DNA from: Bagarius yarrelli
Taxonomy: Eukaryota; Chordata; Actinopteri; Siluriformes; Sisoridae
Reading direction: 5' to 3'
Assembly (NCBI GenBank): GCA_005784505.1
Contig: VCAZ01000025.1
Location: 3,587,501-3,651,500 of the forward strand
Length of the DNA: 64,000 nucleotides
Positions 9,701-21,300 of the stretch are shown here, piece after piece. The notes under the pieces are model-generated. The model saw only the letters and a list, made by a program, of their open reading frames with translations, did no database searches and was not told the DNA's origin. Made by a program: the position numbers and the translations under genes. Position 1 is the stretch's first letter; each line of letters starts with the position of its first letter.

Positions 9701-10736
9701 ATTAAGGAGGAACTTTTTCGAAGAGAGGGCAAAGCCAGAGCCGGAGAGGGTTTATCCTGGCTCTTACTTTAGACAAGGGTTATTCTAACAAGTAGTAACT
9801 CAGCAATTAAATTCTTGTATAATCATTAACATTTTATGTAGCAACATAACATTTTTAGAAATTATTAAGTCCATTTAACCTTTAGGTTATAACTTTAGGA
9901 ATGTGGAACTATTCAAAAAGGGAAACTATTTCATATTTTATATTGTACTGTCTAATAGAAGCCATCAACTATTCTGCTTTGCAGCATAAGACCCCAGCAA
10001 GTGACAACTAGAGTAAAAAAATGCACTTTTTAAAATTAAATAACTGGGAAGATATAAAAGAATGTATTTGTCATGTGAAGACAACTTGATTTAGATGTAA
10101 ACTTCAGTGCTGGTCATGGTCATAATCATAAACTTCTCAATATTCTTTCCTCTTGAACAGTCCCCCCTCCCTGTATTTATGTTAAAAGCCTGCCAGAGTT
10201 AGATTAGATTATTAGATTAATGTGTAATGTAAGAGTTCTTAACGTATTGATCAAGTGCAGGAGAGTGCTGGTTCTTTGGAGGTGTCTGCCGGCCTACTTC
10301 CCATCAGGATTGAGAGGAAAAAAGCCTAGACATGCCCATTTCTATCTGTCAGTCATTCCACAGAGTATAATGAGTATTTTGAAGTTTAAACACTTACTAA
10401 TAAATAGCATGAATGGTGATGCCCTGTGAAAGTGTTTATTTCTACATGCTTTGAGCCAATGGTGTTCTATAGTATTTGATAGCAGAGTTCTGTTAACGTG
10501 GGTGGAAATTGTGTTAGAATTGTTCTGTTCCTGGGTGAAATGAGCTAAAATTGCATACGTCTACAAACAGATCAATTTGCGGCTTCTGAAGTCCATGCAT
10601 CATCAAAAAACAACACAAAGGGGGCTTAATTGAAGACAGTTGTAAAGTGGAAGATAAACACAGGCATTAGTGTTTAATCAATTTGAAAGTTTTGTCTTTA
10701 AGCCTGAGGCACTCCGTCCTTTCATTTTGTCTCCAG

Positions 10737-10867
10737 ATCATCAGAAAGTCATCCTCTGAGCACTGCATTTTCTTGCTTTTTGGTTTTGACTTGGAGCAGA
10801 TTTGCGAAAACGAGACACCAAGACGAATTGATCAAAAAGAAAACTACATCACCATTAAAGGGAATGA
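10737..10867 (+). other. orphan exon-like block
   Basis: A stretch of 131 nt is bounded by a pyrimidine-rich acceptor (TTTTGTCTCCAG) and a strong donor (GTAAGT) and is open in one frame throughout (IIRKSSSEHCIFLLFGFD, then LEQICENETPRRIDQ). No recognised homology, no initiation codon and no clear partner exon nearby. It could be an exon of an unknown or non-coding transcript, or chance. Confidence 0.3.
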
Positions 10868-13100
10868 GTAAGTTTTCTGTCATGCTGTAGATTTGAAAGG
10901 TAATAAATAGCTAAGCATCCAAGTTTTATGGCGTAGCAACTGTTTTTTTCTATACAATGTTGTTTTGGAGACTGAGTTAAAATGACTTTTGCAGGTAAAA
11001 ATATTTTTGTATTGCAAAATGACTAAACAACAAATAATTTAAAGTTTAAACCCAATTTGATTAAACCTATTTTTATTTTTTTTTCAAAGTTCAGGATATT
11101 AATTATCTTCTATATTTTATTACCAGACGATTGTGCTTCTTTCTAGAAATTATTGCTTACATTTAAAGACTATTCCAAGACAGGAAAAGTTTAAATTGTC
11201 TACAAATAAATATAATACTTTTATGTTTAGTTGCTTGTGATAATTTAATCTTATATATTCAACATTATTTCACCTGCCAAACTGCCATTTTTGTGTATTA
11301 TCTAGTGGATTCTGTAAACTTATAGGACTTGAATGTCCACCCACATGCTAGCATAGTCAATAATGTCGTTTGTTCATTATTGTGAACGGAACAGTGGCCA
11401 ACCTTTACATATTGTCAAATTTTAACAACTTTATTCTGGAGTTATGCAATACATAATAATATAAATACTTATTTGACTTAGTATTGTAAATGTAGCAGAA
11501 AACTTTTAATAGGTAAAAAGAAAAATAACAAAGACTTGTGGATTTAAGTCAAAGAAAACAGGCAGTGATCTAAGGGAAGGATTTTACCAGAAGGACACCT
11601 TTCGTTTCTTTTATTTCTTTCAACAGTCTTTGGATGGTAAGTGGGAAATAAGCGGCAAAGGCTGGAAAGTATTTTACCTGCATTATTGAGATGTTCATGT
11701 TGTGGCAGGACGTAGGACGTAATCAATCTGTGGTCAGGAAAATTTGCAATCTGAGAAATAAGGAGATGAGTTGAGAGAGGGGAAGGCAATGCATCACATT
11801 TAATCTTGTTTGGCATACCTGAGACTGGAGAAGGCTGCAATCTCTTCTTGTATCCTTATATTAAAGCTGGGGCATTTTTGCAATTAGATTTTTTTATATT
11901 AAATAATAATGCTAACCAGTTAAGCAGAGAAAGATTTTTTTTTTTGCTATATATTAAAGAATATTAAGATATTAGTTGTTACTGGCCAGCATCAGCTTTA
12001 ACAACCAAAAGCTGTTGAATTAAAGCAGTTTGGAAAAAGTCAGCCATTGGACAGTAGTTACATTTTTTATGACTGATGGTCAATGTTATGTCACAGTATT
12101 TAGAGTTTAAACCTAGATTTCATAGGTTCTATTATAGTGTAATTAAACTGTCTATTGGATTGTAGGTTAACAAATGCAGTATTTTAATTTACTTGTCATA
12201 TTTATTTTTTATTTGATTTCAGATTTGTTTTAAATAAAAAAAGAAAAATATATTTGCACATATTTCCTATTTAAGATATATGCAAATTTATGGCTCTGCA
12301 ATGCCTATACTGACACACTGACTGATATTTGGAAAGAACATGCAGAGGTTGCAAAGGTCGTCCAAGTAATGTGTATGACATTTTACTATTAATCCTTCAA
12401 TGGCATCTTAGACATTTTGTGCGGTTGGTCTACAGCAACAATGTGTACAAGCCAGGTGATGCATGTCTCTCAGTGACCAGGGTTTGGTTCATTGAACATC
12501 CACACAAACCCTGTGTTTTTAACAGACCGCCGCTACAGTTCCACCTGAAGCCTATAGCTCATTATCAGCAAAGTAAAGTTCTTAGTTCTGTGTTGTTCTT
12601 TGTTTAGTATAGCTCTTTGTTTGTGTAGTTGTGTGTTGTTTTATGTAACACAGAGGTCCTGGAGAATCGTGGTTTCATATCACTGTGTACTGAGCTACAT
12701 ATGTTAAAAATGGCAATAAAAAAGCTCTGATTTCTGACTAAACAGGTTTAAGAAAAGCATTTAAAGCATCATATTATATTCTCTTTTCTCGTTCAAAATT
12801 ATTTTTGTATTACTCCCTACATAAACAAAGAAATTATTAATTTTCGTGTTTTTACATCTAGCCAATGAAAGCGACCAGTTCACAGGAGAACAGTGATTTA
12901 CTGCTGCTTTCCCTATGAGTAATAAGACTCCTGTTCAATCACATTCAAAGCTTCGAAGAGAAGAAAGCTGGAGACTCATACAAATTGCATTGAAAAAGCA
13001 AAGTGGCAAGAAAGTTCACAACAAACTGAATCAGCCTGCAAATGGAAGAGAACACTTGAGGAGTTGTCAGGATGCAAGCCGATACCGGGTGTGTGTGTGT
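10868..13100. other. intergenic, no gene seen
   Basis: AT-rich. Isolated open frames of 60-98 codons (for example near 11544-11840 and 12329-12607) have no splice context or recognisable domain. Confidence 0.5.
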
Positions 13101-13139
13101 AGGATCGCTAATTTCAGTTTTGAACATGCATGACTCACC

Positions 13140-13240
13140 CCTCAGGGGCACCGCTAGCAATTTTAGGCTTTATAAAAGAATTCACACCAATACTGCATTG
13201 TTACTGGTAAAACAGATCTCCGTGGGGCCCCAAAATGCGT
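13140..13240 (-). repeat. dispersed repeat, inverted partner of 9585-9700
   Basis: GGGGCACCGCTAGCAATTTTAGG ... GGTAAAACAGATCTCCGTGGGGCCCC is the reverse complement of the copy 3.5 kb upstream, with substitutions and small gaps. Confidence 0.6.
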
Positions 13241-13363
13241 GGACCCTTAGAATCATCCTAACTTTTCCCTCCCAGGTGGGGCTCCAGTCTCATCTTTATA
13301 AAAGGTACTTTATGAGTATCATATATTGTTATATCGATTCTTTATAGATCCTTTTCCATGTTC

Positions 13364-13366
<3 letters not shown>

Positions 13367-13399
<33 letters not shown>
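13367..13399. repeat. (TA)n microsatellite
   Basis: Uninterrupted AT dinucleotides of about 33 bp. Confidence 0.95.
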
Positions 13400-13402
<3 letters not shown>

Positions 13403-14043
13403 GAATAGTAAGACTAGGACTTGGAATAGGATGTAACACATATGGATCCTTGCAGAATAACCAGCCAGTGAACATGTTTCAATTTTATTGAAAATGGCAC
13501 GAATCCCAGTGTCAGAAGCATCACAGTACATTGATTTATCACAATCCTAGTTTTAATATAAAAAATTGAATAAGTCTGCCACTGTTGAAAAAGACAGGTC
13601 TTTAAAAAAGTTCTGACTATGTACCCAGAAAGCATGTGACTTCTTAACAGATGGTTCAAAGTGACTGGGGCAACTGTTGTTGTTTACCTTTATCTAAGAA
13701 AAGCAAGTCACTGTGGTTACAGCCCCCAGCCCACCCCACCAGTAGAATTACTGTAGACCAACTGGTTTACACAGTTTAACAATTGGAGATGAATTTGTGT
13801 CAGGGGAAGATTGTGTCCTGTGACAAGCTATATTATCAGCAGAGAGAGACAGATTATTGTTGTACTATGCAAAGATCACGAGTAAAGGAAGTGGTGTAGT
13901 GATGCAGCCATTTTTTTAGACATGGCAGTGGTACACCATCATGAATAATAAAGCATCACTGATGTACTCACAGTTCTAATGTGTAGTTGTTGGCTGTGGA
14001 CTGGCATTGATTATTTTACTCATCTGCTACATTTACTTTAATT

Positions 14044-14325
14044 TATGTTAAGAATAGCAAGAAGGTCCTGGGTTCGATTCCCAGGCAGGGGCCTTTCTGT
14101 GTGGAGTTTGCATGTTATCCCCGTGCTTGTGAGGGTTTACTTCGGATTCTCCGGTTTCCAAAACATGTATGTTAGGTTGATTGTAGATTCTAAATTGCCC
14201 ATGGGAGTGAGTGCGAGTGTGTGTGTGGCCCTGTGATGGACTGGCGATGGAGGGTGTACCCCTCCTGCCTTTCACCCTTTCAGAGACGGCTGGGAGAGGC
14301 TCCAGCAGATCCTCCTGACCCCTAA
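14044..14325 (+). mobile_element. tRNA-like SINE, 5' end truncated
   Basis: AAGGTCCTGGGTTCGATTCCCAGGCAGGGGCCTTTCTGTGTGGAGTTTGCATGTTATCCCC, in parts, is the box-B-containing part of the abundant teleost element. It is followed by the body CTGTGATGGACTGGCGATGGAGGGTGTACCCC. Reverse or partial copies occur at 20136-20385, 25794-25935 and 37551-37720. Confidence 0.75.
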
Positions 14326-14574
14326 TTACAAGAATATCAATACAAATTACATATATTTCCAAAACCAACATCCCATAATATTAGTCCTGCAATATCATTC
14401 ACTTTAATTAATCAATGCCAAACTGTGTCCTGGTTATAATTAATTTCCCTTTTATTGCTGAGCCATTGAAGTGGCCATGAGAGTTTCAGTCATTTCTATA
14501 AAATGAAAGCAAAGCTAACAAAATGTTTATTTCTTGAAAACAGCATTTAAAATGACTCAGCTAAAAGAGACGTT

Positions 14575-14790
14575 TGGTGGCTTAGTAGTTAATACATTGC
14601 ATCGCTGGAGCTTGGCTACAATTTCACATCTACGTCGTTCTTACAGTAAATCAGAGTTTTTTTCTGGGTATTCTGCTTTCCTTTAGCGTGTGAGTGTGTG
14701 TATGTGTGTGATTGTGCCCTGGGATGGGTTCCAAGGGTTCCTTGTGGCCAGAATTATAGTCTAGGTTCCCTTTATGTGTAAACTACATAA
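14575..14790 (+). mobile_element. decayed SINE-like element
   Basis: GGTGGCTTAGTAGTTAATACATTGC resembles a worn box A, and GTGTGTGATTGTGCCCTGGGATGGGTTCC ... AGGTTCCC is the recognisable tail of a widespread fish repeat. Confidence 0.5.
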
Positions 14791-14830
14791 AACAGCTGAA
14801 TGGACTTAGTTAACATAACTCTGGTGGTAT

Positions 14831-16260
14831 TTTTACTTTGTGTGTGTATGTGTGTGGGGGGGTGTCCTCAATTTAGCAGGGTACAGTAGTGACATTCGAA
14901 GATAGCGAATAGCTGAAAGCAATTTTAATCCAGAATCTTCATAAAGATGCACATTCACCCATTTCGTTTATAATTTTTGTAGGAATGTGTTTCGAGTCTT
15001 ATCAGTAAACAGATTAATACCGGTGCGCTAGATCACAAACAAAGTGTAACAACTTAAAAAACTACTGAAAAAAAAAAAACCAACATAAAAAAAAATAAAT
15101 AAAAAAATAAAATTTTTAAAAATAGATTTTAATCTTAACTTGAAAAAAAAGGTAGGCCTTTAATCGTCTATGATTTGGCTGTCCTGACCCTGATGAGAAG
15201 TTTATTCCATCATCTTATTGCCAAAACAGAGAAAAGTCTTGAGGCAGACCCACCTTGTGTCTAAGGGAAATTGAATTGTAATTAAAAATTAAGCCTTGAT
15301 TTGACTTGATTGAACAACAACTAAACCCAAACACAACGGAAGTCCTGAGGTCTGTAGAGAAATGGTAACGTCAATGAACCACATAGATTTTAACACGGAT
15401 ATTTCATGCCAGTGTGCTTAGATCAGTACATAACTGATTACAATATCACACCGGATTCATGGATTTACACCTTCTGTGATTCCAAAATGACTGGCACAAA
15501 GCTCTCACAGGTATGTCCAGTTAAACTTAACACTGCTTCTATCATATATTCTTAAGCAGTAAAGTGCTATTTATAAGTTCTACAATAGAGACAAGCATAG
15601 TGACCAGAGCTTACGCACCCTCCGTGTCAACTTTAGAATTGGTTTTATTGATAAATCATAATTACGCACTAAAATACACTTGCGTTTGTTTCCTGTTTCA
15701 TTAAATGTTTTGATTTGTTTTTTTAAAAGGTTTATTTTTTAGGTATTTCAAAAACAATTTAAATTATTCATGAAATATTATTCATTTTTTTAAGTATATT
15801 AATAAATAATTTAATTAGTTTTTTAGAATGTTAAGTTTTTGGTGAAATAAATCATTTTTTATTTCAATTTTTGACTTAGGTTTGATTTCCATGTATCCAT
15901 TTTACATATTTAATAAACTTTAGTGGGGAAAAAAAACATACAATACATTATTTTAATATTGTATGAAATAATGTTACATAGAATGATTCATATCCATATA
16001 CAGAAATAAGAAATACCCTTTTAATTAGTTAAGATTTCGAGTCATAAGTTCATTGTGTGTGCCTTGATAGAGTGCAGGCTTTAAACAGACTGTAAAACTC
16101 AATGGCTGGTCCTTGTTTCTTGCTCTGTAAATATTTGATGGAATGCCTCCAAAAATCACACCGACTGTCCACTGGAGAAGCAGCGTGACATGGTCTAGCA
16201 AACAGGAAAATAAAGCAAGACATCTAGAATAAAATCAGAGGCTAGCACATTCAAGGCAAG
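14831..16260. other. intergenic AT-rich DNA
   Basis: No gene recognised. A-rich block at 15060-15120. The rest is unique-looking sequence without a convincing open frame. Confidence 0.5.
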
Positions 16261-16288
16261 AATATCTGCATTGACCCCTCCCTTTATT

Positions 16289-16375
16289 TCTCTCTCTCTC
16301 TCTGTCTCTCTCTCTCTCTTTCTCTCTCTGTCTCTCTCTCTCTCTGTCTCTCTCTCTCTCTTTCTCTCTTTCTCT
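16289..16375. repeat. (CT)n microsatellite
   Basis: CT-rich tract with scattered TG and TT interruptions. The complementary strand gives a spurious RE-rich open frame. Confidence 0.95.
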
Positions 16376-16479
16376 TGCCTTCTCACTCTTTGTCTCTCCC
16401 TTTCACCCTCACAGTAGAACCAATTCATTTCATCTCTCTCCGTCTCGTTCTTCGTCAGGCCCACCCTCTTTTTTGGAAA

Positions 16480-16684
16480 CACACTCGGTGCACCACTCTC
16501 TTAAAAACTTAGAGCCAATTTGATTGAGTATCTTTTTTTCTTGGGCACTCAGCAAAGTCACTCTCAGATACACACCCAGTGAAGCGCACTATCTGGATAG
16601 AGTCCTACAGTTTGTGGTTTGCCTCTTTGAATACCTTGGACCGTTTACTTTGAGGTAGGAGATGGATACAGACGGTGTCTCTGT
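16480..16684 (+). other. kcnk4: possible first exon of kcnk4
   Basis: A relatively non-repetitive block ends with ATGGATACAGACG followed by GTGTCT. If that GT is the donor, the start MDTD joins in phase with the exon at 18307 to give MDTDVPPRSDCEDF. The donor is weak; a better GTGAGT 10 bp later would break the phase. Speculative, inferred only from phase and position. Confidence 0.2.
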
Positions 16685-17620
16685 GTGAGTGTGTACATGC
16701 ATGATTGTGTATTAGGTGTTTTTTACTATCTTAAACCAAGTGTGCACTAGATTTATAAATTATTTGTAGAGTTATGATCTGTACTAATGTTTGCCTTATA
16801 ACTGTGCATGTGGACTTTATATCACTTTATACTGTACATCAGAGTTGGTCATGTGGCTGCCGACTGAAAATGTGCAACCTGTGCTGCTTGCGTTGTTGCT
16901 GTCACACCACGTAATGACAATCATGCAGATTTAAAATTGTCAGTAAACAAGTTGGTTTTAGCTCTTAGCTATAAAATACTGCTTAAGGTAATGGAATGTG
17001 TGCATTAAAATGGTGTGTATACTCACTTCTGCACAGCTCAGATTTTAATGTTATTTTGCAGCTGTACACTGAGCAGCAACTCCTTCTATCTAAATTAGCT
17101 CAAGCCTATTAAACTGTCACACCAATGTGTTTCCCCACAAACGCGATCTAGACCTTTATACACACACAAACACCACTCTCAGTATCATCCTTCGGGTATA
17201 GTCTTGCCACTTAAATTTCTGCCTTATTCTAAAATCTAATTACAACTTGTGGTTTGTAATGAGTCCACTGCTGGCATGTGTTAAGAGAACCAAAGTGCAG
17301 TTTATTTACATACAGAGGTGACAAAACTGAAAAAAAGTAGTTTGACCAAGCTTGATTTTATAGCTTCACCAAACATGGATACAGGAAACCATACCTGACA
17401 AGGGACAATAAAAAAGGGCTATAGACATATCTATATATACTTAACTAATTGGGAAAATTTTAACAAGAAATACCTGAATACCTGAACAATCAACCAATGA
17501 CAAGACGAGAAGACTCACATGACATGATACAGACAAGATAAACATGGGGCACACAGACTAAACCAGGGGCCGGCAGGGGCAACGCACTCGGCAAGCCTGA
17601 CTGAATCCTGACATCTACCC
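16685..17620. other. spacer or kcnk4 5' intron
   Basis: No gene or RNA recognised. The stretch from about 17280 to 17620 reads like the lead-in of the minisatellite-bearing repeat that follows. Confidence 0.4.
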
Positions 17621-17634
17621 TGCTTTATGGGCAG

Positions 17635-17815
17635 CCAGTGTGCCAGCAGGCTTTGGCTTGGCACGCATGATGCCAACAGGCTCTGGCTTGGCAGGTCTGA
17701 GTTAACAGGCTCTGGTTTGTCAGACATGACATAAAAACGCTCTGGTTCGACAGACATGATGTGAGCAGGTGCTAGGTTATCAGGCCTGACATGAGCATGT
17801 TCTGTGTGTTTGGTC
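17635..17815. repeat. degenerate minisatellite, unit about 30-36 bp
   Basis: Around five diverged repeats built on the core CAGGCTCTGGCTTGGCAGGC followed by TGA, for example at about 17648, 17679, 17707, 17741 and 17775. The minus strand is open for 118 codons across it, but the product is repetitive and not a recognisable protein. Confidence 0.65.
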
Positions 17816-18155
17816 ATGGTCAAACTCACAGTTGCTTGCCGAATGGCCCGGCAGGGCAACGCGTCCGACATGGCTATTCAGATCATTAATTAAAGGGTTA
17901 AAAATGTCCCAACTTTTCGGCACTGATATTCAGCCATTCTTTCATAGAAAAATGTTGCTATGTGGTACTTTGTTATTTCTTGGGGGTTCTAAAGCACCTC
18001 CCTACTCTTTTTCATTATTGCCAGCTAAGTATAAGATGAAGATTTTTTCATCCATTTTCCAGTGTACATATTATTAAAATTGGCAATGCTAAAGTTTCAT
18101 TACACACAAAAGGTTTAATGGTATAATGCTTAGTAGTCGTACTAGTATAGGATGC

Positions 18156-18234
18156 TATATATATATATATACTATTACCAAATACTATAGTATATATAGA
18201 TATATAGATATATATATTATATAGATATATATAG

Positions 18235-18266
<32 letters not shown>

Positions 18267-18292
18267 CTATATATATATATATATATATATAT
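18156..18292. repeat. (TA)n/(GATA)n tract abutting a splice acceptor
   Basis: About 137 bp of TATA and GATATA repeats ends only 14 bp before the AG of the acceptor at 18306. The acceptor retains just TTTGTTTGTTATTAG as its pyrimidine-poor tract. Confidence 0.9.
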
Positions 18293-18306
18293 TTGTTTGT
18301 TATTAG

Positions 18307-21300
18307 TGCCTCCTCGCTCTGACTGTGAAGACTTCTCCATCAGTTACGGCTCCAGAGACTCCATCCTCAGCCACAAAAACAGCTGGAGAAGGCAGAAAAG
18401 AAAAAATAAAGGAGAAAGGTACATACAGTATTCCAGGCCAGAATTTTCAGGTTTTTAATTTCAGGTTTCACATAAAATCATAGTGTGTTATGGTTGGAGT
18501 GAAGAATCTAACCTGACCATAACATAGGTCCCAAACTAAATTTTGAATTTAATAAGGAGGATTCTGTTGTGGTAGACCTTCAAAATTTGTAATAAATATT
18601 TAAATGTCTAAAGTTTAGTAATGATGTAAGCATACCTCATTTACATGCATTATATTTATTTTGTTGAGTATTTAATTTCGATATTTAAATGAAATAGTAT
18701 TACGATAAAACAATACTTGAGTATATTAACAAAAAACAAATAATTAAAAAATGTATCACAGTTGGATAGCAATAGAACTGAAGATTAATGGTGTATATGT
18801 TAATATGATGTTAATGCCTGCAAATAGATGCAAAGGAAATCTGCAAGAATGCAGATAGTCAGTTTACAAAAAATAAAAGCTAAATACACATACTAGTGTG
18901 GGTCCAAAATAATCAAACACTGAACTCTTGGATTGTTATTTGTCCCCTGATACATCTGTATGTCAATAAATGAGTTGAAAATTAAAACACATTAGCAGGC
19001 TAATTGACCTATCACTCATTATTGACTGATTAAATTGATAATATAGCTAAAGAAAAAAAACAAAAGCTTTTGCACACTAAGCGATTTGCTTTTGAGTGTG
19101 TTTATATTTCTGGTTTAGGTTTAGTACAGTCAGGAGCAGCGCTGGCAGCAAAGAGGAAAAGCAGGTGACTCTGAGCCTGAACGGAAGAACAGCCATGCGC
19201 TGCTCTACTCTTTTGTGCATCTTGACCGGTGTGCTGGCTTACCTGGTCATTGGAGCACTGGTTTTCCACTACCTTGAGACTCCATATGAGGAAGGAATCC
19301 ACATTAAGCTTCTGGACACACGACGGGAATTCCTGGACAATTATACTTGCGTCAGCCCTGATATTCTCCAAGCATTAATAGAGGTACAAGAAACAAAATA
19401 AGCAGTTATATCTTAACAAAAAATGTGTTATGTCATTGAATTCAATTTGTTCTTTGGCCTTTTATGTCTTGAGAGTAACTTAACAGTTTACTTATCTTCA
19501 ATTCAGGTTTTCAAAATTGTTTAATATTGTTTTAATATGTTTATTGTCAAATTCTTGGTTCTATTGGTATATCCTAACATATAACTGTAAAATGACCGTG
19601 CATTAACGTCACTTAAGAGATAACAAGTCGTAGATGGGGGTTGAAAAATCTGTGTAACTACCCAATACCAGAAACTTTCGGGTGTGGTCCTCCAGCGAAT
19701 GTTCTCCCTGCTGAGGCATAAGTAGTTGCACTTCCTTAAAATGATCCGTTGTAGACTTGGCGAGACGAGAGAGAAATAAATCTGCTGCATCTACTGGTCG
19801 GTCTTGCTTACTGTCGTGTGTTACAGTCAATGCATATAAAGTGGTAGCGCAGTGATTAAGGTGTTGGGCTATGACTTTAAAGACTGGGGTTCAATTACCA
19901 GCGCCACCACCAAGCTACCAATGTGGGCCCCTGAGCAAGGCCCTTGATCAGTTGTATAACAGATAATAAAATTGCTCTGGATAAGGGCATTTGCCAAATG
20001 CCGTAAATAAATGTCAAGTTATGCTTCAGGTTTAGGTTCATGTCAGGTCTCTTAGCTTAGTTTCATGTACTTGTTTGTTCATGTTTATGTTCAGGTCAGG
20101 TTGTGTTTAGTTTAGTTTTATGTTTTGTTTTTTCTTTCATTCATTGATCTTCTATACCTGCTTATTCCCCAATTTGGGAGACAGGGATTTGCTGGTGTTT
20201 ATCTCAGTTGTCTCTAAAAGGGCAAAAGGCAGGAGGGGTACACCATGGACAGGTCGCCAGTCCATCACAAGGCCACACACACACTCATTCCTATGGGCAA
20301 TTTAGAATCACTAATCATGCAAAACTCCCCTGCCTGGGACTCCTTTCTGTAAGGCAACAGTGCTAACCACTAAGCCACCATGACGTTTTGTTTGTTTATT
20401 TGTTATCTGATTAATAATCCTAATTTTCATGTCCTTTTTCTGCAACAGGGCATATCACTTGTGTGTGTACATTTTTACCTACCATAGTGCACTGTATCAA
20501 GTCCATCTAATAAAATGACTTATAAATGTGAATGCAGGCTGGCTGTACATTAGCACTATGTAAATCAAAGGGATATCATGACTGTTGGTATAGTCACAAT
20601 AAATAGTTTTATTTATGACATTTGCCCTAAGCTAATTCATTTCAATTTCAGCAGTTGATTACACAGTGATGCCTTATACAAATTCATCTGATCGAGTGGA
20701 AAGAATGCCAGCCTGGTGTACTGGGTTGCTATCTAAACATACCAGCAATCTAAAATATTATTCTTTATGCCTCTACAGAAGGTTGCAGATGCCATTGGGG
20801 CTGGTATCGACCCAAAGAACAATGACACATTCAGCAGCAGCTGGGACTTTGCCAGTGCTTTCTTCTTCTCTGGCACTATAATTACTACCATTGGTATGGC
20901 ATTTCAACAATGCAGCATGAACTCTTCTCCTTTTTAAATCCCAAGCATTGGCCTGCTTTGTGGGGATTGTTCACCATGCAAGTTCTCTATAAATATCAGG
21001 GCCTCAAATCACATAGCGTTTTCCTGTGGGCTCCAGGTTATGGGAACATCTCCCCAAAGACAGAGTGGGGACAGCTGTTCTGTATCTGCTACGCCCTGGT
21101 GGGGATCCCCATGTTTGGATTCCTGTTAGCTGGAGTAGGGGACCATTTAGGAACTGGGCTGAGGCATGCTGTTGCTAAGATTGAGATGCTCTTTTTGGTG
21201 AGCGACTATGATGATGATGACAAGCATCTCTGACTAAATTACCTTTAATTGGCATGGTTTTTTATTATGTATTACACTGTCCGAAATTTTCTGAATTCTC

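Noticed and set aside
14060..14100. tRNA-like box B (GGGTTCGATTCCC) suggesting tRNA genes here, at 26229, 37605 and 59490
   Set aside because: No seven-base acceptor stem or anticodon arm closes around them, and each continues into a SINE body shared among copies.
17515..17871. 118-codon minus-strand open frame
   Set aside because: Its codons come from a degenerate minisatellite, with no domain and no splice or promoter context.
18156..18292. Periodic array that might be a CRISPR-like structure
   Set aside because: It is a simple TA/GATA repeat with no spacers; the genome is eukaryotic.
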